From Crossaster papposus (taxonomy: Eukaryota; Echinodermata; Asteroidea; Velatida; Solasteridae), in assembly GCA_037893245.1 (NCBI GenBank), contig JBAIAA010001606.1, positions 1 through 64,000 of the forward strand: DNA of 64,000 nucleotides, given 5' to 3'. The notes beneath the pieces are model-generated. The model was not told the origin of the DNA. It saw only the letters and a program-made list of their open reading frames with translations, and ran no database searches. Both the position numbers and the translations under genes were made by a program. Within the stretch, counting starts at the first letter, position 1. Each line of letters opens with the position of its first letter. Shown piece by piece: positions 25,801 through 40,200 of the stretch.

Positions 25801-28800
25801 TTTCCCTTTACATATTTCTTATGCACACTTCTTTCCCTTTACATATTTCTTATGCACACTTCTTTCCCTTTACATATTTCTTATGCACACTTCTTTCCCT
25901 TTACATATTTCTTATGCACACTTCTTTCCCTTTACATATTTCTTATGCACACTTCTTTCCCTTTACATATTTCTTATGCACACTTCTTTCCCTTTACATA
26001 TTTCTTATGCACACTTCTTTCCCTTTACATATTTCTTATGCACACTTCTTTCCCTTTACATATTTCTTATGCACACTTCTTTCCCTTTACATATTTCTTA
26101 TGCACACTTCTTTCCCTTTACATATTTCTTATGCACACTTCTTTCCCTTTACATATTTCTTATGCACACTTCTTTCCCTTTACATATTTCTTATGCACAC
26201 TTCTTTCCCTTTACATATTTCTTATGCACACTTCTTTCCCTTTACATATTTCTTATGCACACTTCTTTCCCTTTACATATTTCTTATGCACACTTCTTTC
26301 CCTTTACATATTTCTTATGCACACTTCTTTCCCTTTACATATTTCTTATGCACACTTCTTTCCCTTTACATATTTCTTATGCACACTTCTTTCCCTTTAC
26401 ATATTTCTTATGCACACTTCTTTCCCTTTACATATTTCTTATGCACACTTCTTTCCCTTTACATATTTCTTATGCACACTTCTTTCCCTTTACATATTTC
26501 TTATGCACACTTCTTTCCCTTTACATATTTCTTATGCACACTTCTTTCCCTTTACATATTTCTTATGCACACTTCTTTCCCTTTACATATTTCTTATGCA
26601 CACTTCTTTCCCTTTACATATTTCTTATGCACACTTCTTTCCCTTTACATATTTCTTATGCACACTTCTTTCCCTTTACATATTTCTTATGCACACTTCT
26701 TTCCCTTTACATATTTCTTATGCACACTTCTTTCCCTTTACATATTTCTTATGCACACTTCTTTCCCTTTACATATTTCTTATGCACACTTCTTTCCCTT
26801 TACATATTTCTTATGCACACTTCTTTCCCTTTACATATTTCTTATGCACACTTCTTTCCCTTTACATATTTCTTATGCACACTTCTTTCCCTTTACATAT
26901 TTCTTATGCACACTTCTTTCCCTTTACATATTTCTTATGCACACTTCTTTCCCTTTACATATTTCTTATGCACACTTCTTTCCCTTTACATATTTCTTAT
27001 GCACACTTCTTTCCCTTTACATATTTCTTATGCACACTTCTTTCCCTTTACATATTTCTTATGCACACTTCTTTCCCTTTACATATTTCTTATGCACACT
27101 TCTTTCCCTTTACATATTTCTTATGCACACTTCTTTCCCTTTACATATTTCTTATGCACACTTCTTTCCCTTTACATATTTCTTATGCACACTTCTTTCC
27201 CTTTACATATTTCTTATGCACACTTCTTTCCCTTTACATATTTCTTATGCACACTTCTTTCCCTTTACATATTTCTTATGCACACTTCTTTCCCTTTACA
27301 TATTTCTTATGCACACTTCTTTCCCTTTACATATTTCTTATGCACACTTCTTTCCCTTTACATATTTCTTATGCACACTTCTTTCCCTTTACATATTTCT
27401 TATGCACACTTCTTTCCCTTTACATATTTCTTATGCACACTTCTTTCCCTTTACATATTTCTTATGCACACTTCTTTCCCTTTACATATTTCTTATGCAC
27501 ACTTCTTTCCCTTTACATATTTCTTATGCACACTTCTTTCCCTTTACATATTTCTTATGCACACTTCTTTCCCTTTACATATTTCTTATGCACACTTCTT
27601 TCCCTTTACATATTTCTTATGCACACTTCTTTCCCTTTACATATTTCTTATGCACACTTCTTTCCCTTTACATATTTCTTATGCACACTTCTTTCCCTTT
27701 ACATATTTCTTATGCACACTTCTTTCCCTTTACATATTTCTTATGCACACTTCTTTCCCTTTACATATTTCTTATGCACACTTCTTTCCCTTTACATATT
27801 TCTTATGCACACTTCTTTCCCTTTACATATTTCTTATGCACACTTCTTTCCCTTTACATATTTCTTATGCACACTTCTTTCCCTTTACATATTTCTTATG
27901 CACACTTCTTTCCCTTTACATATTTCTTATGCACACTTCTTTCCCTTTACATATTTCTTATGCACACTTCTTTCCCTTTACATATTTCTTATGCACACTT
28001 CTTTCCCTTTACATATTTCTTATGCACACTTCTTTCCCTTTACATATTTCTTATGCACACTTCTTTCCCTTTACATATTTCTTATGCACACTTCTTTCCC
28101 TTTACATATTTCTTATGCACACTTCTTTCCCTTTACATATTTCTTATGCACACTTCTTTCCCTTTACATATTTCTTATGCACACTTCTTTCCCTTTACAT
28201 ATTTCTTATGCACACTTCTTTCCCTTTACATATTTCTTATGCACACTTCTTTCCCTTTACATATTTCTTATGCACACTTCTTTCCCTTTACATATTTCTT
28301 ATGCACACTTCTTTCCCTTTACATATTTCTTATGCACACTTCTTTCCCTTTACATATTTCTTATGCACACTTCTTTCCCTTTACATATTTCTTATGCACA
28401 CTTCTTTCCCTTTACATATTTCTTATGCACACTTCTTTCCCTTTACATATTTCTTATGCACACTTCTTTCCCTTTACATATTTCTTATGCACACTTCTTT
28501 CCCTTTACATATTTCTTATGCACACTTCTTTCCCTTTACATATTTCTTATGCACACTTCTTTCCCTTTACATATTTCTTATGCACACTTCTTTCCCTTTA
28601 CATATTTCTTATGCACACTTCTTTCCCTTTACATATTTCTTATGCACACTTCTTTCCCTTTACATATTTCTTATGCACACTTCTTTCCCTTTACATATTT
28701 CTTATGCACACTTCTTTCCCTTTACATATTTCTTATGCACACTTCTTTCCCTTTACATATTTCTTATGCACACTTCTTTCCCTTTACATATTTCTTATGC

Positions 28801-29101
28801 ACACTTCTTTCCCTTTACATATTTCTTATGCACACTTCTTTCCCTTTACATATTTCTTATGCACACTTCTTTCCCTTTACATATTTCTTATGCACACTTC
28901 TTTCCCTTTACATATTTCTTATGCACACTTCTTTCCCTTTACATATTTCTTATGCACACTTCTTTCCCTTTACATATTTCTTATGCACACTTCTTTCCCT
29001 TTACATATTTCTTATGCACACTTCTTTCCCTTTACATATTTCTTATGCACACTTCTTTCCCTTTACATATTTCTTATGCACACTTCTTTCCCTTTACATA
29101 T
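19895..29101 (+). repeat. Perfectly homogeneous block, 297 units
   Basis: Exactly 9,207 bp, or 297 x 31, and no variant base was seen on reading through it. This is the longest pure run in the window and contrasts with the 4-18 kb section, where variants occur every few units. It fits very recent amplification or homogenisation, or a consensus that has been smoothed to the commonest unit. Confidence 0.85.
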
Positions 29102-29107
29102 TCATAT
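29102..29107 (+). repeat. 6-bp insertion (TCATAT)
   Basis: ACATAT is followed by an extra TCATAT before TTCTTATGC, a small partial duplication of the unit end. It separates the 297-unit block from an 11-unit canonical block (29,108-29,448). Confidence 0.85.
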
Positions 29108-29448
29108 TTCTTATGCACACTTCTTTCCCTTTACATATTTCTTATGCACACTTCTTTCCCTTTACATATTTCTTATGCACACTTCTTTCCCTTTACATAT
29201 TTCTTATGCACACTTCTTTCCCTTTACATATTTCTTATGCACACTTCTTTCCCTTTACATATTTCTTATGCACACTTCTTTCCCTTTACATATTTCTTAT
29301 GCACACTTCTTTCCCTTTACATATTTCTTATGCACACTTCTTTCCCTTTACATATTTCTTATGCACACTTCTTTCCCTTTACATATTTCTTATGCACACT
29401 TCTTTCCCTTTACATATTTCTTATGCACACTTCTTTCCCTTTACATAT

Positions 29449-29473
29449 TTCTTAGGCTTTTCCCTACATATAT
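29449..29473 (+). repeat. Truncated aberrant unit, 25 bp
   Basis: Starts TTCTTAGGC like the remnant at 19,871, then TTTTCCCTACATATAT, and rejoins the array at 29,474. It looks like a unit that has lost part of its middle. The TTAGGC start shared with 19,871 suggests a common origin for the two remnants. Confidence 0.75.
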
Positions 29474-30061
29474 TTCTTATGCACACTTCTTTCCCTTTAC
29501 ATATTTCTTATGCACACTTCTTTCCCTTTACATATTTCTTATGCACACTTCTTTCCCTTTACATATTTCTTATGCACACTTCTTTCCCTTTACATATTTC
29601 TTATGCACACTTCTTTCCCTTTACATATTTCTTATGCACACTTCTTTCCCTTTACATATTTCTTATGCACACTTCTTTCCCTTTACATATTTCTTATGCA
29701 CACTTCTTTCCCTTTACATATTTCTTATGCACACTTCTTTCCCTTTACATATTTCTTATGCACACTTCTTTCCCTTTACATATTTCTTATGCACACTTCT
29801 TTCCCTTTACATATTTCTTATGCACACTTCTTTCCCTTTACATATTTCTTATGCACACTTCTTTCCCTTTACATATTTCTTATGCACACTTCTTTCCCTT
29901 TACATATTTCTTATGCACACTTCTTTCCCTTTACATATTTCTTATGCACACTTCTTTCCCTTTACATATTTCTTATGCACACTTCTTTCCCTTTACATAT
30001 TTCTTATGCACACTTCTTTCTCTTTACTATTTCTTATGCACACTTCTTTCCCTTTACATAT

Positions 30062-30090
30062 TTACTCGAGGGCTTGTCCCGACATCATTT
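30062..30090 (+). repeat. Insert, class A, shortened to 29 bp
   Basis: Carries CTCGAGGG and CTTGTCCCGACATCAT but lacks one A at the left (TTACTCGAG) and most of the GTGTTTAT end. The unit upstream (about 30,020-30,031, CTCTTTACTATTTC) corresponds to the TTTATTATTTC unit seen before other class A inserts. Confidence 0.92.
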
Positions 30091-30837
30091 TTCTTATGCA
30101 CACTTCTTTCCCTTTACATATTTCTTATGCACACTTCTTTCCCTTTACATATTTCTTATGCACACTTCTTTCCCTTTACATATTTCTTATGCACACTTCT
30201 TTCCCTTTACATATTTCTTATGCACACTTCTTTCCCTTTACATATTTCTTATGCACACTTCTTTCCCTTTACATATTTCTTATGCACACTTCTTTCCCTT
30301 TACATATTTCTTATGCACACTTCTTTCCCTTTACATATTTCTTATGCACACTTCTTTCCCTTTACATATTTCTTATGCACACTTCTTTCCCTTTACATAT
30401 TTCTTATGCACACTTCTTTCCCTTTACATATTTCTTATGCACACTTCTTTCCCTTTACATATTTCTTATGCACACTTCTTTCCCTTTACATATTTCTTAT
30501 GCACACTTCTTTCCCTTTACATATTTCTTATGCACACTTCTTTCCCTTTACATATTTCTTATGCACACTTCTTTCCCTTTACATATTTCTTATGCACACT
30601 TCTTTCCCTTTACATATTTCTTATGCACACTTCTTTCCCTTTACATATTTCTTATGCACACTTCTTTCCCTTTACATATTTCTTATGCACACTTCTTTCC
30701 CTTTACATATTTCTTATGCACACTTCTTTCCCTTTACATATTTCTTATGCACACTTCTTTCCCTTTACATATTTCTTATGCACACTTCTTTCCCTTTACA
30801 TATTTCTTATGCACACTTCTTTCCCTTTACATATTTT

Positions 30838-33782
30838 TTCTTATGCACACTTCTTTCCCTTTACATATTTCTTATGCACACTTCTTTCCCTTTACATATT
30901 TCTTATGCACACTTCTTTCCCTTTACATATTTCTTATGCACACTTCTTTCCCTTTACATATTTCTTATGCACACTTCTTTCCCTTTACATATTTCTTATG
31001 CACACTTCTTTCCCTTTACATATTTCTTATGCACACTTCTTTCCCTTTACATATTTCTTATGCACACTTCTTTCCCTTTACATATTTCTTATGCACACTT
31101 CTTTCCCTTTACATATTTCTTATGCACACTTCTTTCCCTTTACATATTTCTTATGCACACTTCTTTCCCTTTACATATTTCTTATGCACACTTCTTTCCC
31201 TTTACATATTTCTTATGCACACTTCTTTCCCTTTACATATTTCTTATGCACACTTCTTTCCCTTTACATATTTCTTATGCACACTTCTTTCCCTTTACAT
31301 ATTTCTTATGCACACTTCTTTCCCTTTACATATTTCTTATGCACACTTCTTTCCCTTTACATATTTCTTATGCACACTTCTTTCCCTTTACATATTTCTT
31401 ATGCACACTTCTTTCCCTTTACATATTTCTTATGCACACTTCTTTCCCTTTACATATTTCTTATGCACACTTCTTTCCCTTTACATATTTCTTATGCACA
31501 CTTCTTTCCCTTTACATATTTCTTATGCACACTTCTTTCCCTTTACATATTTCTTATGCACACTTCTTTCCCTTTACATATTTCTTATGCACACTTCTTT
31601 CCCTTTACATATTTCTTATGCACACTTCTTTCCCTTTACATATTTCTTATGCACACTTCTTTCCCTTTACATATTTCTTATGCACACTTCTTTCCCTTTA
31701 CATATTTCTTATGCACACTTCTTTCCCTTTACATATTTCTTATGCACACTTCTTTCCCTTTACATATTTCTTATGCACACTTCTTTCCCTTTACATATTT
31801 CTTATGCACACTTCTTTCCCTTTACATATTTCTTATGCACACTTCTTTCCCTTTACATATTTCTTATGCACACTTCTTTCCCTTTACATATTTCTTATGC
31901 ACACTTCTTTCCCTTTACATATTTCTTATGCACACTTCTTTCCCTTTACATATTTCTTATGCACACTTCTTTCCCTTTACATATTTCTTATGCACACTTC
32001 TTTCCCTTTACATATTTCTTATGCACACTTCTTTCCCTTTACATATTTCTTATGCACACTTCTTTCCCTTTACATATTTCTTATGCACACTTCTTTCCCT
32101 TTACATATTTCTTATGCACACTTCTTTCCCTTTACATATTTCTTATGCACACTTCTTTCCCTTTACATATTTCTTATGCACACTTCTTTCCCTTTACATA
32201 TTTCTTATGCACACTTCTTTCCCTTTACATATTTCTTATGCACACTTCTTTCCCTTTACATATTTCTTATGCACACTTCTTTCCCTTTACATATTTCTTA
32301 TGCACACTTCTTTCCCTTTACATATTTCTTATGCACACTTCTTTCCCTTTACATATTTCTTATGCACACTTCTTTCCCTTTACATATTTCTTATGCACAC
32401 TTCTTTCCCTTTACATATTTCTTATGCACACTTCTTTCCCTTTACATATTTCTTATGCACACTTCTTTCCCTTTACATATTTCTTATGCACACTTCTTTC
32501 CCTTTACATATTTCTTATGCACACTTCTTTCCCTTTACATATTTCTTATGCACACTTCTTTCCCTTTACATATTTCTTATGCACACTTCTTTCCCTTTAC
32601 ATATTTCTTATGCACACTTCTTTCCCTTTACATATTTCTTATGCACACTTCTTTCCCTTTACATATTTCTTATGCACACTTCTTTCCCTTTACATATTTC
32701 TTATGCACACTTCTTTCCCTTTACATATTTCTTATGCACACTTCTTTCCCTTTACATATTTCTTATGCACACTTCTTTCCCTTTACATATTTCTTATGCA
32801 CACTTCTTTCCCTTTACATATTTCTTATGCACACTTCTTTCCCTTTACATATTTCTTATGCACACTTCTTTCCCTTTACATATTTCTTATGCACACTTCT
32901 TTCCCTTTACATATTTCTTATGCACACTTCTTTCCCTTTACATATTTCTTATGCACACTTCTTTCCCTTTACATATTTCTTATGCACACTTCTTTCCCTT
33001 TACATATTTCTTATGCACACTTCTTTCCCTTTACATATTTCTTATGCACACTTCTTTCCCTTTACATATTTCTTATGCACACTTCTTTCCCTTTACATAT
33101 TTCTTATGCACACTTCTTTCCCTTTACATATTTCTTATGCACACTTCTTTCCCTTTACATATTTCTTATGCACACTTCTTTCCCTTTACATATTTCTTAT
33201 GCACACTTCTTTCCCTTTACATATTTCTTATGCACACTTCTTTCCCTTTACATATTTCTTATGCACACTTCTTTCCCTTTACATATTTCTTATGCACACT
33301 TCTTTCCCTTTACATATTTCTTATGCACACTTCTTTCCCTTTACATATTTCTTATGCACACTTCTTTCCCTTTACATATTTCTTATGCACACTTCTTTCC
33401 CTTTACATATTTCTTATGCACACTTCTTTCCCTTTACATATTTCTTATGCACACTTCTTTCCCTTTACATATTTCTTATGCACACTTCTTTCCCTTTACA
33501 TATTTCTTATGCACACTTCTTTCCCTTTACATATTTCTTATGCACACTTCTTTCCCTTTACATATTTCTTATGCACACTTCTTTCCCTTTACATATTTCT
33601 TATGCACACTTCTTTCCCTTTACATATTTCTTATGCACACTTCTTTCCCTTTACATATTTCTTATGCACACTTCTTTCCCTTTACATATTTCTTATGCAC
33701 ACTTCTTTCCCTTTACATATTTCTTATGCACACTTCTTTCCCTTTACATATTTCTTATGCACACTTCTTTCCCTTTACATAT
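30838..33782 (+). repeat. Homogeneous block, 95 units
   Basis: 2,945 bp, exactly 95 x 31, with no variant seen. It is preceded at 30,835-30,837 by three extra T residues and ends at a TTATTATG unit at 33,783. Confidence 0.85.
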
Positions 33783-34185
33783 TTATTATGCACACTTCTT
33801 TCCCTTTACATATTTCTTATGCACACTTCTTTCCCTTTACATATTTCTTATGCACACTTCTTTCCCTTTACATATTTCTTATGCACACTTCTTTCCCTTT
33901 ACATATTTCTTATGCACACTTCTTTCCCTTTACATATTTCTTATGCACACTTCTTTCCCTTTACATATTTCTTATGCACACTTCTTTCCCTTTACATATT
34001 TCTTATGCACACTTCTTTCCATTTACATATTTTTTATGCACACTTCTTTCCCTTTACATATTTCTTATGCACACTTCTTTCCCTTTACATATTTCTTATG
34101 CACACTTCTTTCCCTTTACATATTTCTTATGCACACTTCTTTCCCTTTACATATTTCTTATGCACACTTCTTTCCCTTTACATAT

Positions 34186-34220
34186 TTACTCGAGGGCTTG
34201 TTCCCACATCATGTGTTTAT
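34186..34220 (+). repeat. Insert, class B, 35 bp
   Basis: Lacks one A at the left (TTACTCGAG). Otherwise it is a complete class B copy with the CTTGTTCCCACATCATG core. Confidence 0.95.
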
Positions 34221-34310
34221 TTCTTATGCACACTTCTTTCCCTTTACATATTTCTTATGCACACTTCTTTCCCTTTACATATTTCTTATGCACACTTCTT
34301 TCCTTTATTA
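34186..34310 (+). repeat. Class B cassette: insert plus short TTTATTATTTC unit, copy 1
   Basis: A class B insert is followed 116 bp later by CTTTCCTTTATTATTTC, a unit shortened twice. The same pair occurs at 35,803 with a spacing of 117 bp, the extra base lying inside the insert. In class A cassettes the TTTATTATTTC unit lies upstream of the insert, whereas here it lies downstream. Confidence 0.88.
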
Positions 34311-34805
34311 TTTCTTATGCACACTTCTTTCCCTTTACATATTTCTTATGCACACTTCTTTCCCTTTACATATTTCTTATGCACACTTCTTTCCCTTTAC
34401 ATATTTCTTATGCACACTTCTTTCCCTTTACATATTTCTTATGCACACTTCTTTCCCTTTACATATTTCTTATGCACACTTCTTTCCCTTTACATATTTC
34501 TTATGCACACTTCTTTCCCTTTACATATTTCTTATGCACACTTCTTTCCCTTTACATATTTCTTATGCACACTTCTTTCTCTTTACATATTTCTTATGCA
34601 CACTTCTTTCCCTTTACATATTTCTTATGCACACTTCTTTCCCTTTACATATTTCTTATGCACACTTCTTTCCCTTTACATATTTCTTATGCACACTTCT
34701 TTCCTTTACATATTTCTTATGCACACTTCTTTCCCTTTACATATTTATTATGCACACTTCTTTCTCTTTATTATTTCTTATGCACACTTCTTTCCCTTTA
34801 CATAT

Positions 34806-34841
34806 TTAACTCGAGGGCTTGTCCCGACATCATGTGTTTAT
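34806..34841 (+). repeat. 36-bp insert, class A, copy 13
   Basis: Full class A copy between two class B copies, preceded by a CTCTTTATTATTTC unit as at 5,108 and by a short CTTTCCTTTAC unit near 34,701. Confidence 0.97.
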
Positions 34842-35802
34842 TTCTTATGCACACTTCTTTCCCTTTACATATTTCTTATGCACACTTCTTTCCCTTTACA
34901 TATTTCTTATGCACACTTCTTTCCCTTTACATATTTCTTATGCACACTTCTTTCCCTTTACATATTTCTTATGCACACTTCTTTCCCTTTACATATTTCT
35001 TATGCACACTTCTTTCCCTTTACATATTTCTTATGCACACTTCTTTCCCTTTACATATTTCTTATGCACACTTCTTTCCCTTTACATATTTCTTATGCAC
35101 ACTTCTTTCCCTTTACATATTTCTTATGCACACTTCTTTCCCTTTACATATTTCTTATGCACACTTCTTTCCCTTTACATATTTCTTATGCACACTTCTT
35201 TCCCTTTACATATTTCTTATGCACACTTCTTTCCCTTTACATATTTCTTATGCACACTTCTTTCCCTTTACATATTTCTTATGCACACTTATTTCCCTTT
35301 ACATATTTCTTATGCACACTTCTTTCCCTTTACATATTTCTTATGCACACTTCTTTCCCTTTACATATTTCTTATGCACACTTCTTTCCCTTTACATATT
35401 TCTTATGCACACTTCTTTCCCTTTACATATTTCTTATGCACACTTCTTTCCCTTTACATATTTCTTATGCACACTTCTTTCCCTTTACATATTTCTTATG
35501 CACACTTCTTTCCCTTTACATATTTCTTATGCACACTTCTTTCCATTTACATATTTCTTATGCACACTTCTTTCCCTTTACATATTTCTTATGCACACTT
35601 CTTTCCCTTTACATATTTCTTATGCACACTTATTTCCCTTTACATATTTCTTATGCACACTTCTTTCTCTTTACATATTTCTTATGCACACTTCTTTCCC
35701 TTTACATATTTCTTATGCACATTTCTTTCCCTTTACATATTTCTTATGCACACTTCTTTCCCTTTACATATTTATTATGCACACTTCTTTCCCTTTACAT
35801 AT

Positions 35803-35838
35803 TTAACTCGAGGGCTTGTTCCCACATCATGTGTTTAT
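35803..35838 (+). repeat. 36-bp insert, class B, copy 3
   Basis: Full class B copy. Upstream units carry several private variants (ACTTATTT near 35,290 and 35,631, TTTCTCTTTAC near 35,667, CACATTTC near 35,721). Confidence 0.97.
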
Positions 35839-35930
35839 TTCTTATGCACACTTCTTTCCCTTTACATATTTCTTATGCACACTTCTTTCCCTTTACATAT
35901 TTCTTATGCACACTTCTTTCCTTTATTATT
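35803..35930 (+). repeat. Class B cassette, copy 2
   Basis: Class B insert (35,803-35,838) followed by CTTTCCTTTATTATTTC starting near 35,917, matching 34,186-34,310. The insert is full length with CTCGAG intact. Confidence 0.9.
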
Positions 35931-36360
35931 TCTTATGCACACTTCTTTCCCTTTACATATTTCTTATGCACACTTCTTTCCCTTTACATATTTCTTATGC
36001 ACACTTCTTTCCCTTTACATATTTCTTATGCACACTTCTTTCCCTTTACATATTTCTTATGCACACTTCTTTCCCTTTACATATTTCTTATGCACACTTC
36101 TTTCCCTTTACATATTTCTTATGCACACTTCTTTCCCTTTACATATTTCTTATGCACACTTCTTTCCCTTTACATATTTCTTATGCACACTTCTTTCCCT
36201 TTACATATTTCTTATGCACACTTCTTTCCCTTTACATATTTCTTATGCACACTTCTTTCCCTTTACATATTTCTTATGCACACTTCTTTCCCTTTACATA
36301 TTTCTTATGCACACTTCTTTCCCTTTACATATTTCTTATGCACACTTCTTTCCCTTTACA

Positions 36361-36370
36361 TATTATTTCT
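36361..36370 (+). repeat. 3-bp insertion in a unit (ACATATTATTTCTTATG)
   Basis: An extra ATT lies between ACATAT and TTCTTATGC. It is an isolated length variant within a canonical stretch. Confidence 0.85.
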
Positions 36371-37265
36371 TATGCACACTTCTTTCCCTTTACATATTTC
36401 TTATGCACACTTCTTTCCCTTTACATATTTCTTATGCACACTTCTTTCCCTTTACATATTTCTTATGCACACTTCTTTCCCTTTACATATTTCTTATGCA
36501 CACTTCTTTCCCTTTACATATTTCTTATGCACACTTCTTTCCCTTTACATATTTCTTATGCACACTTCTTTCCCTTTACATATTTCTTATGCACACTTCT
36601 TTCCCTTTACATATTTCTTATGCACACTTCTTTCCCTTTACATATTTCTTATGCACACTTCTTTCCCTTTACATATTTCTTATGCACACTTCTTTCCCTT
36701 TACATATTTCTTATGCACACTTCTTTCCCTTTACATATTTCTTATGCACACTTCTTTCCCTTTACATATTTCTTATGCACACTTCTTTCCCTTTACATAT
36801 TTCTTATGCACACTTCTTTCCCTTTACATATTTCTTATGCACACTTCTTTCCCTTTACATATTTCTTATGCACACTTCTTTCCCTTTACATATTTCTTAT
36901 GCACACTTCTTTCCCTTTACATATTTCTTATGCACACTTCTTTCCCTTTACATATTTCTTATGCACACTTCTTTCCCTTTACATATTTCTTATGCACACT
37001 TCTTTCCCTTTACATATTTCTTATGCACACTTCTTTCCCTTTACATATTTCTTATGCACACTTCTTTCCCTTTACATATTTCTTATGCACACTTCTTTCC
37101 CTTTACATATTTCTTATGCACACTTCTTTCCCTTTACATATTTCTTATGCACACTTCTTTCCCTTTACATATTTCTTATGCACACTTCTTTCCCTTTACA
37201 TATTTCTTATGCACACTTCTTTCCCTTTACATATTTCTTATGCACACTTCTTTCCCTTTACATAT

Positions 37266-37297
37266 TTACTCTAGGCTTGTTCCCACATCATGTTTAT
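37266..37297 (+). repeat. Insert, class B, degenerate 32 bp
   Basis: Reads TTACTCTAGGC then TTGTTCCCACATCATG then TTTAT. The CTCGAG palindrome is lost (CTCTAG) and four bases are missing overall. No CpG remains. Confidence 0.92.
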
Positions 37298-40200
37298 TTC
37301 TTATGCACACTTCTTTCCCTTTACATATTTCTTATGCACACTTCTTTCCCTTTACATATTTCTTATGCACACTTCTTTCCCTTTACATATTTCTTATGCA
37401 CACTTCTTTCCCTTTACATATTTCTTATGCACACTTCTTTCCCTTTACATATTTCTTATGCACACTTCTTTCCCTTTACATATTTCTTATGCACACTTCT
37501 TTCCCTTTACATATTTCTTATGCACACTTCTTTCCCTTTACATATTTCTTATGCACACTTCTTTCCCTTTACATATTTCTTATGCACACTTCTTTCCCTT
37601 TACATATTTCTTATGCACACTTCTTTCCCTTTACATATTTCTTATGCACACTTCTTTCCCTTTACATATTTCTTATGCACACTTCTTTCCCTTTACATAT
37701 TTCTTATGCACACTTCTTTCCCTTTACATATTTCTTATGCACACTTCTTTCCCTTTACATATTTCTTATGCACACTTCTTTCCCTTTACATATTTCTTAT
37801 GCACACTTCTTTCCCTTTACATATTTCTTATGCACACTTCTTTCCCTTTACATATTTCTTATGCACACTTCTTTCCCTTTACATATTTCTTATGCACACT
37901 TCTTTCCCTTTACATATTTCTTATGCACACTTCTTTCCCTTTACATATTTCTTATGCACACTTCTTTCCCTTTACATATTTCTTATGCACACTTCTTTCC
38001 CTTTACATATTTCTTATGCACACTTCTTTCCCTTTACATATTTCTTATGCACACTTCTTTCCCTTTACATATTTCTTATGCACACTTCTTTCCCTTTACA
38101 TATTTCTTATGCACACTTCTTTCCCTTTACATATTTCTTATGCACACTTCTTTCCCTTTACATATTTCTTATGCACACTTCTTTCCCTTTACATATTTCT
38201 TATGCACACTTCTTTCCCTTTACATATTTCTTATGCACACTTCTTTCCCTTTACATATTTCTTATGCACACTTCTTTCCCTTTACATATTTCTTATGCAC
38301 ACTTCTTTCCCTTTACATATTTCTTATGCACACTTCTTTCCCTTTACATATTTCTTATGCACACTTCTTTCCCTTTACATATTTCTTATGCACACTTCTT
38401 TCCCTTTACATATTTCTTATGCACACTTCTTTCCCTTTACATATTTCTTATGCACACTTCTTTCCCTTTACATATTTCTTATGCACACTTCTTTCCCTTT
38501 ACATATTTCTTATGCACACTTCTTTCCCTTTACATATTTCTTATGCACACTTCTTTCCCTTTACATATTTCTTATGCACACTTCTTTCCCTTTACATATT
38601 TCTTATGCACACTTCTTTCCCTTTACATATTTCTTATGCACACTTCTTTCCCTTTACATATTTCTTATGCACACTTCTTTCCCTTTACATATTTCTTATG
38701 CACACTTCTTTCCCTTTACATATTTCTTATGCACACTTCTTTCCCTTTACATATTTCTTATGCACACTTCTTTCCCTTTACATATTTCTTATGCACACTT
38801 CTTTCCCTTTACATATTTCTTATGCACACTTCTTTCCCTTTACATATTTCTTATGCACACTTCTTTCCCTTTACATATTTCTTATGCACACTTCTTTCCC
38901 TTTACATATTTCTTATGCACACTTCTTTCCCTTTACATATTTCTTATGCACACTTCTTTCCCTTTACATATTTCTTATGCACACTTCTTTCCCTTTACAT
39001 ATTTCTTATGCACACTTCTTTCCCTTTACATATTTCTTATGCACACTTCTTTCCCTTTACATATTTCTTATGCACACTTCTTTCCCTTTACATATTTCTT
39101 ATGCACACTTCTTTCCCTTTACATATTTCTTATGCACACTTCTTTCCCTTTACATATTTCTTATGCACACTTCTTTCCCTTTACATATTTCTTATGCACA
39201 CTTCTTTCCCTTTACATATTTCTTATGCACACTTCTTTCCCTTTACATATTTCTTATGCACACTTCTTTCCCTTTACATATTTCTTATGCACACTTCTTT
39301 CCCTTTACATATTTCTTATGCACACTTCTTTCCCTTTACATATTTCTTATGCACACTTCTTTCCCTTTACATATTTCTTATGCACACTTCTTTCCCTTTA
39401 CATATTTCTTATGCACACTTCTTTCCCTTTACATATTTCTTATGCACACTTCTTTCCCTTTACATATTTCTTATGCACACTTCTTTCCCTTTACATATTT
39501 CTTATGCACACTTCTTTCCCTTTACATATTTCTTATGCACACTTCTTTCCCTTTACATATTTCTTATGCACACTTCTTTCCCTTTACATATTTCTTATGC
39601 ACACTTCTTTCCCTTTACATATTTCTTATGCACACTTCTTTCCCTTTACATATTTCTTATGCACACTTCTTTCCCTTTACATATTTCTTATGCACACTTC
39701 TTTCCCTTTACATATTTCTTATGCACACTTCTTTCCCTTTACATATTTCTTATGCACACTTCTTTCCCTTTACATATTTCTTATGCACACTTCTTTCCCT
39801 TTACATATTTCTTATGCACACTTCTTTCCCTTTACATATTTCTTATGCACACTTCTTTCCCTTTACATATTTCTTATGCACACTTCTTTCCCTTTACATA
39901 TTTCTTATGCACACTTCTTTCCCTTTACATATTTCTTATGCACACTTCTTTCCCTTTACATATTTCTTATGCACACTTCTTTCCCTTTACATATTTCTTA
40001 TGCACACTTCTTTCCCTTTACATATTTCTTATGCACACTTCTTTCCCTTTACATATTTCTTATGCACACTTCTTTCCCTTTACATATTTCTTATGCACAC
40101 TTCTTTCCCTTTACATATTTCTTATGCACACTTCTTTCCCTTTACATATTTCTTATGCACACTTCTTTCCCTTTACATATTTCTTATGCACACTTCTTTC

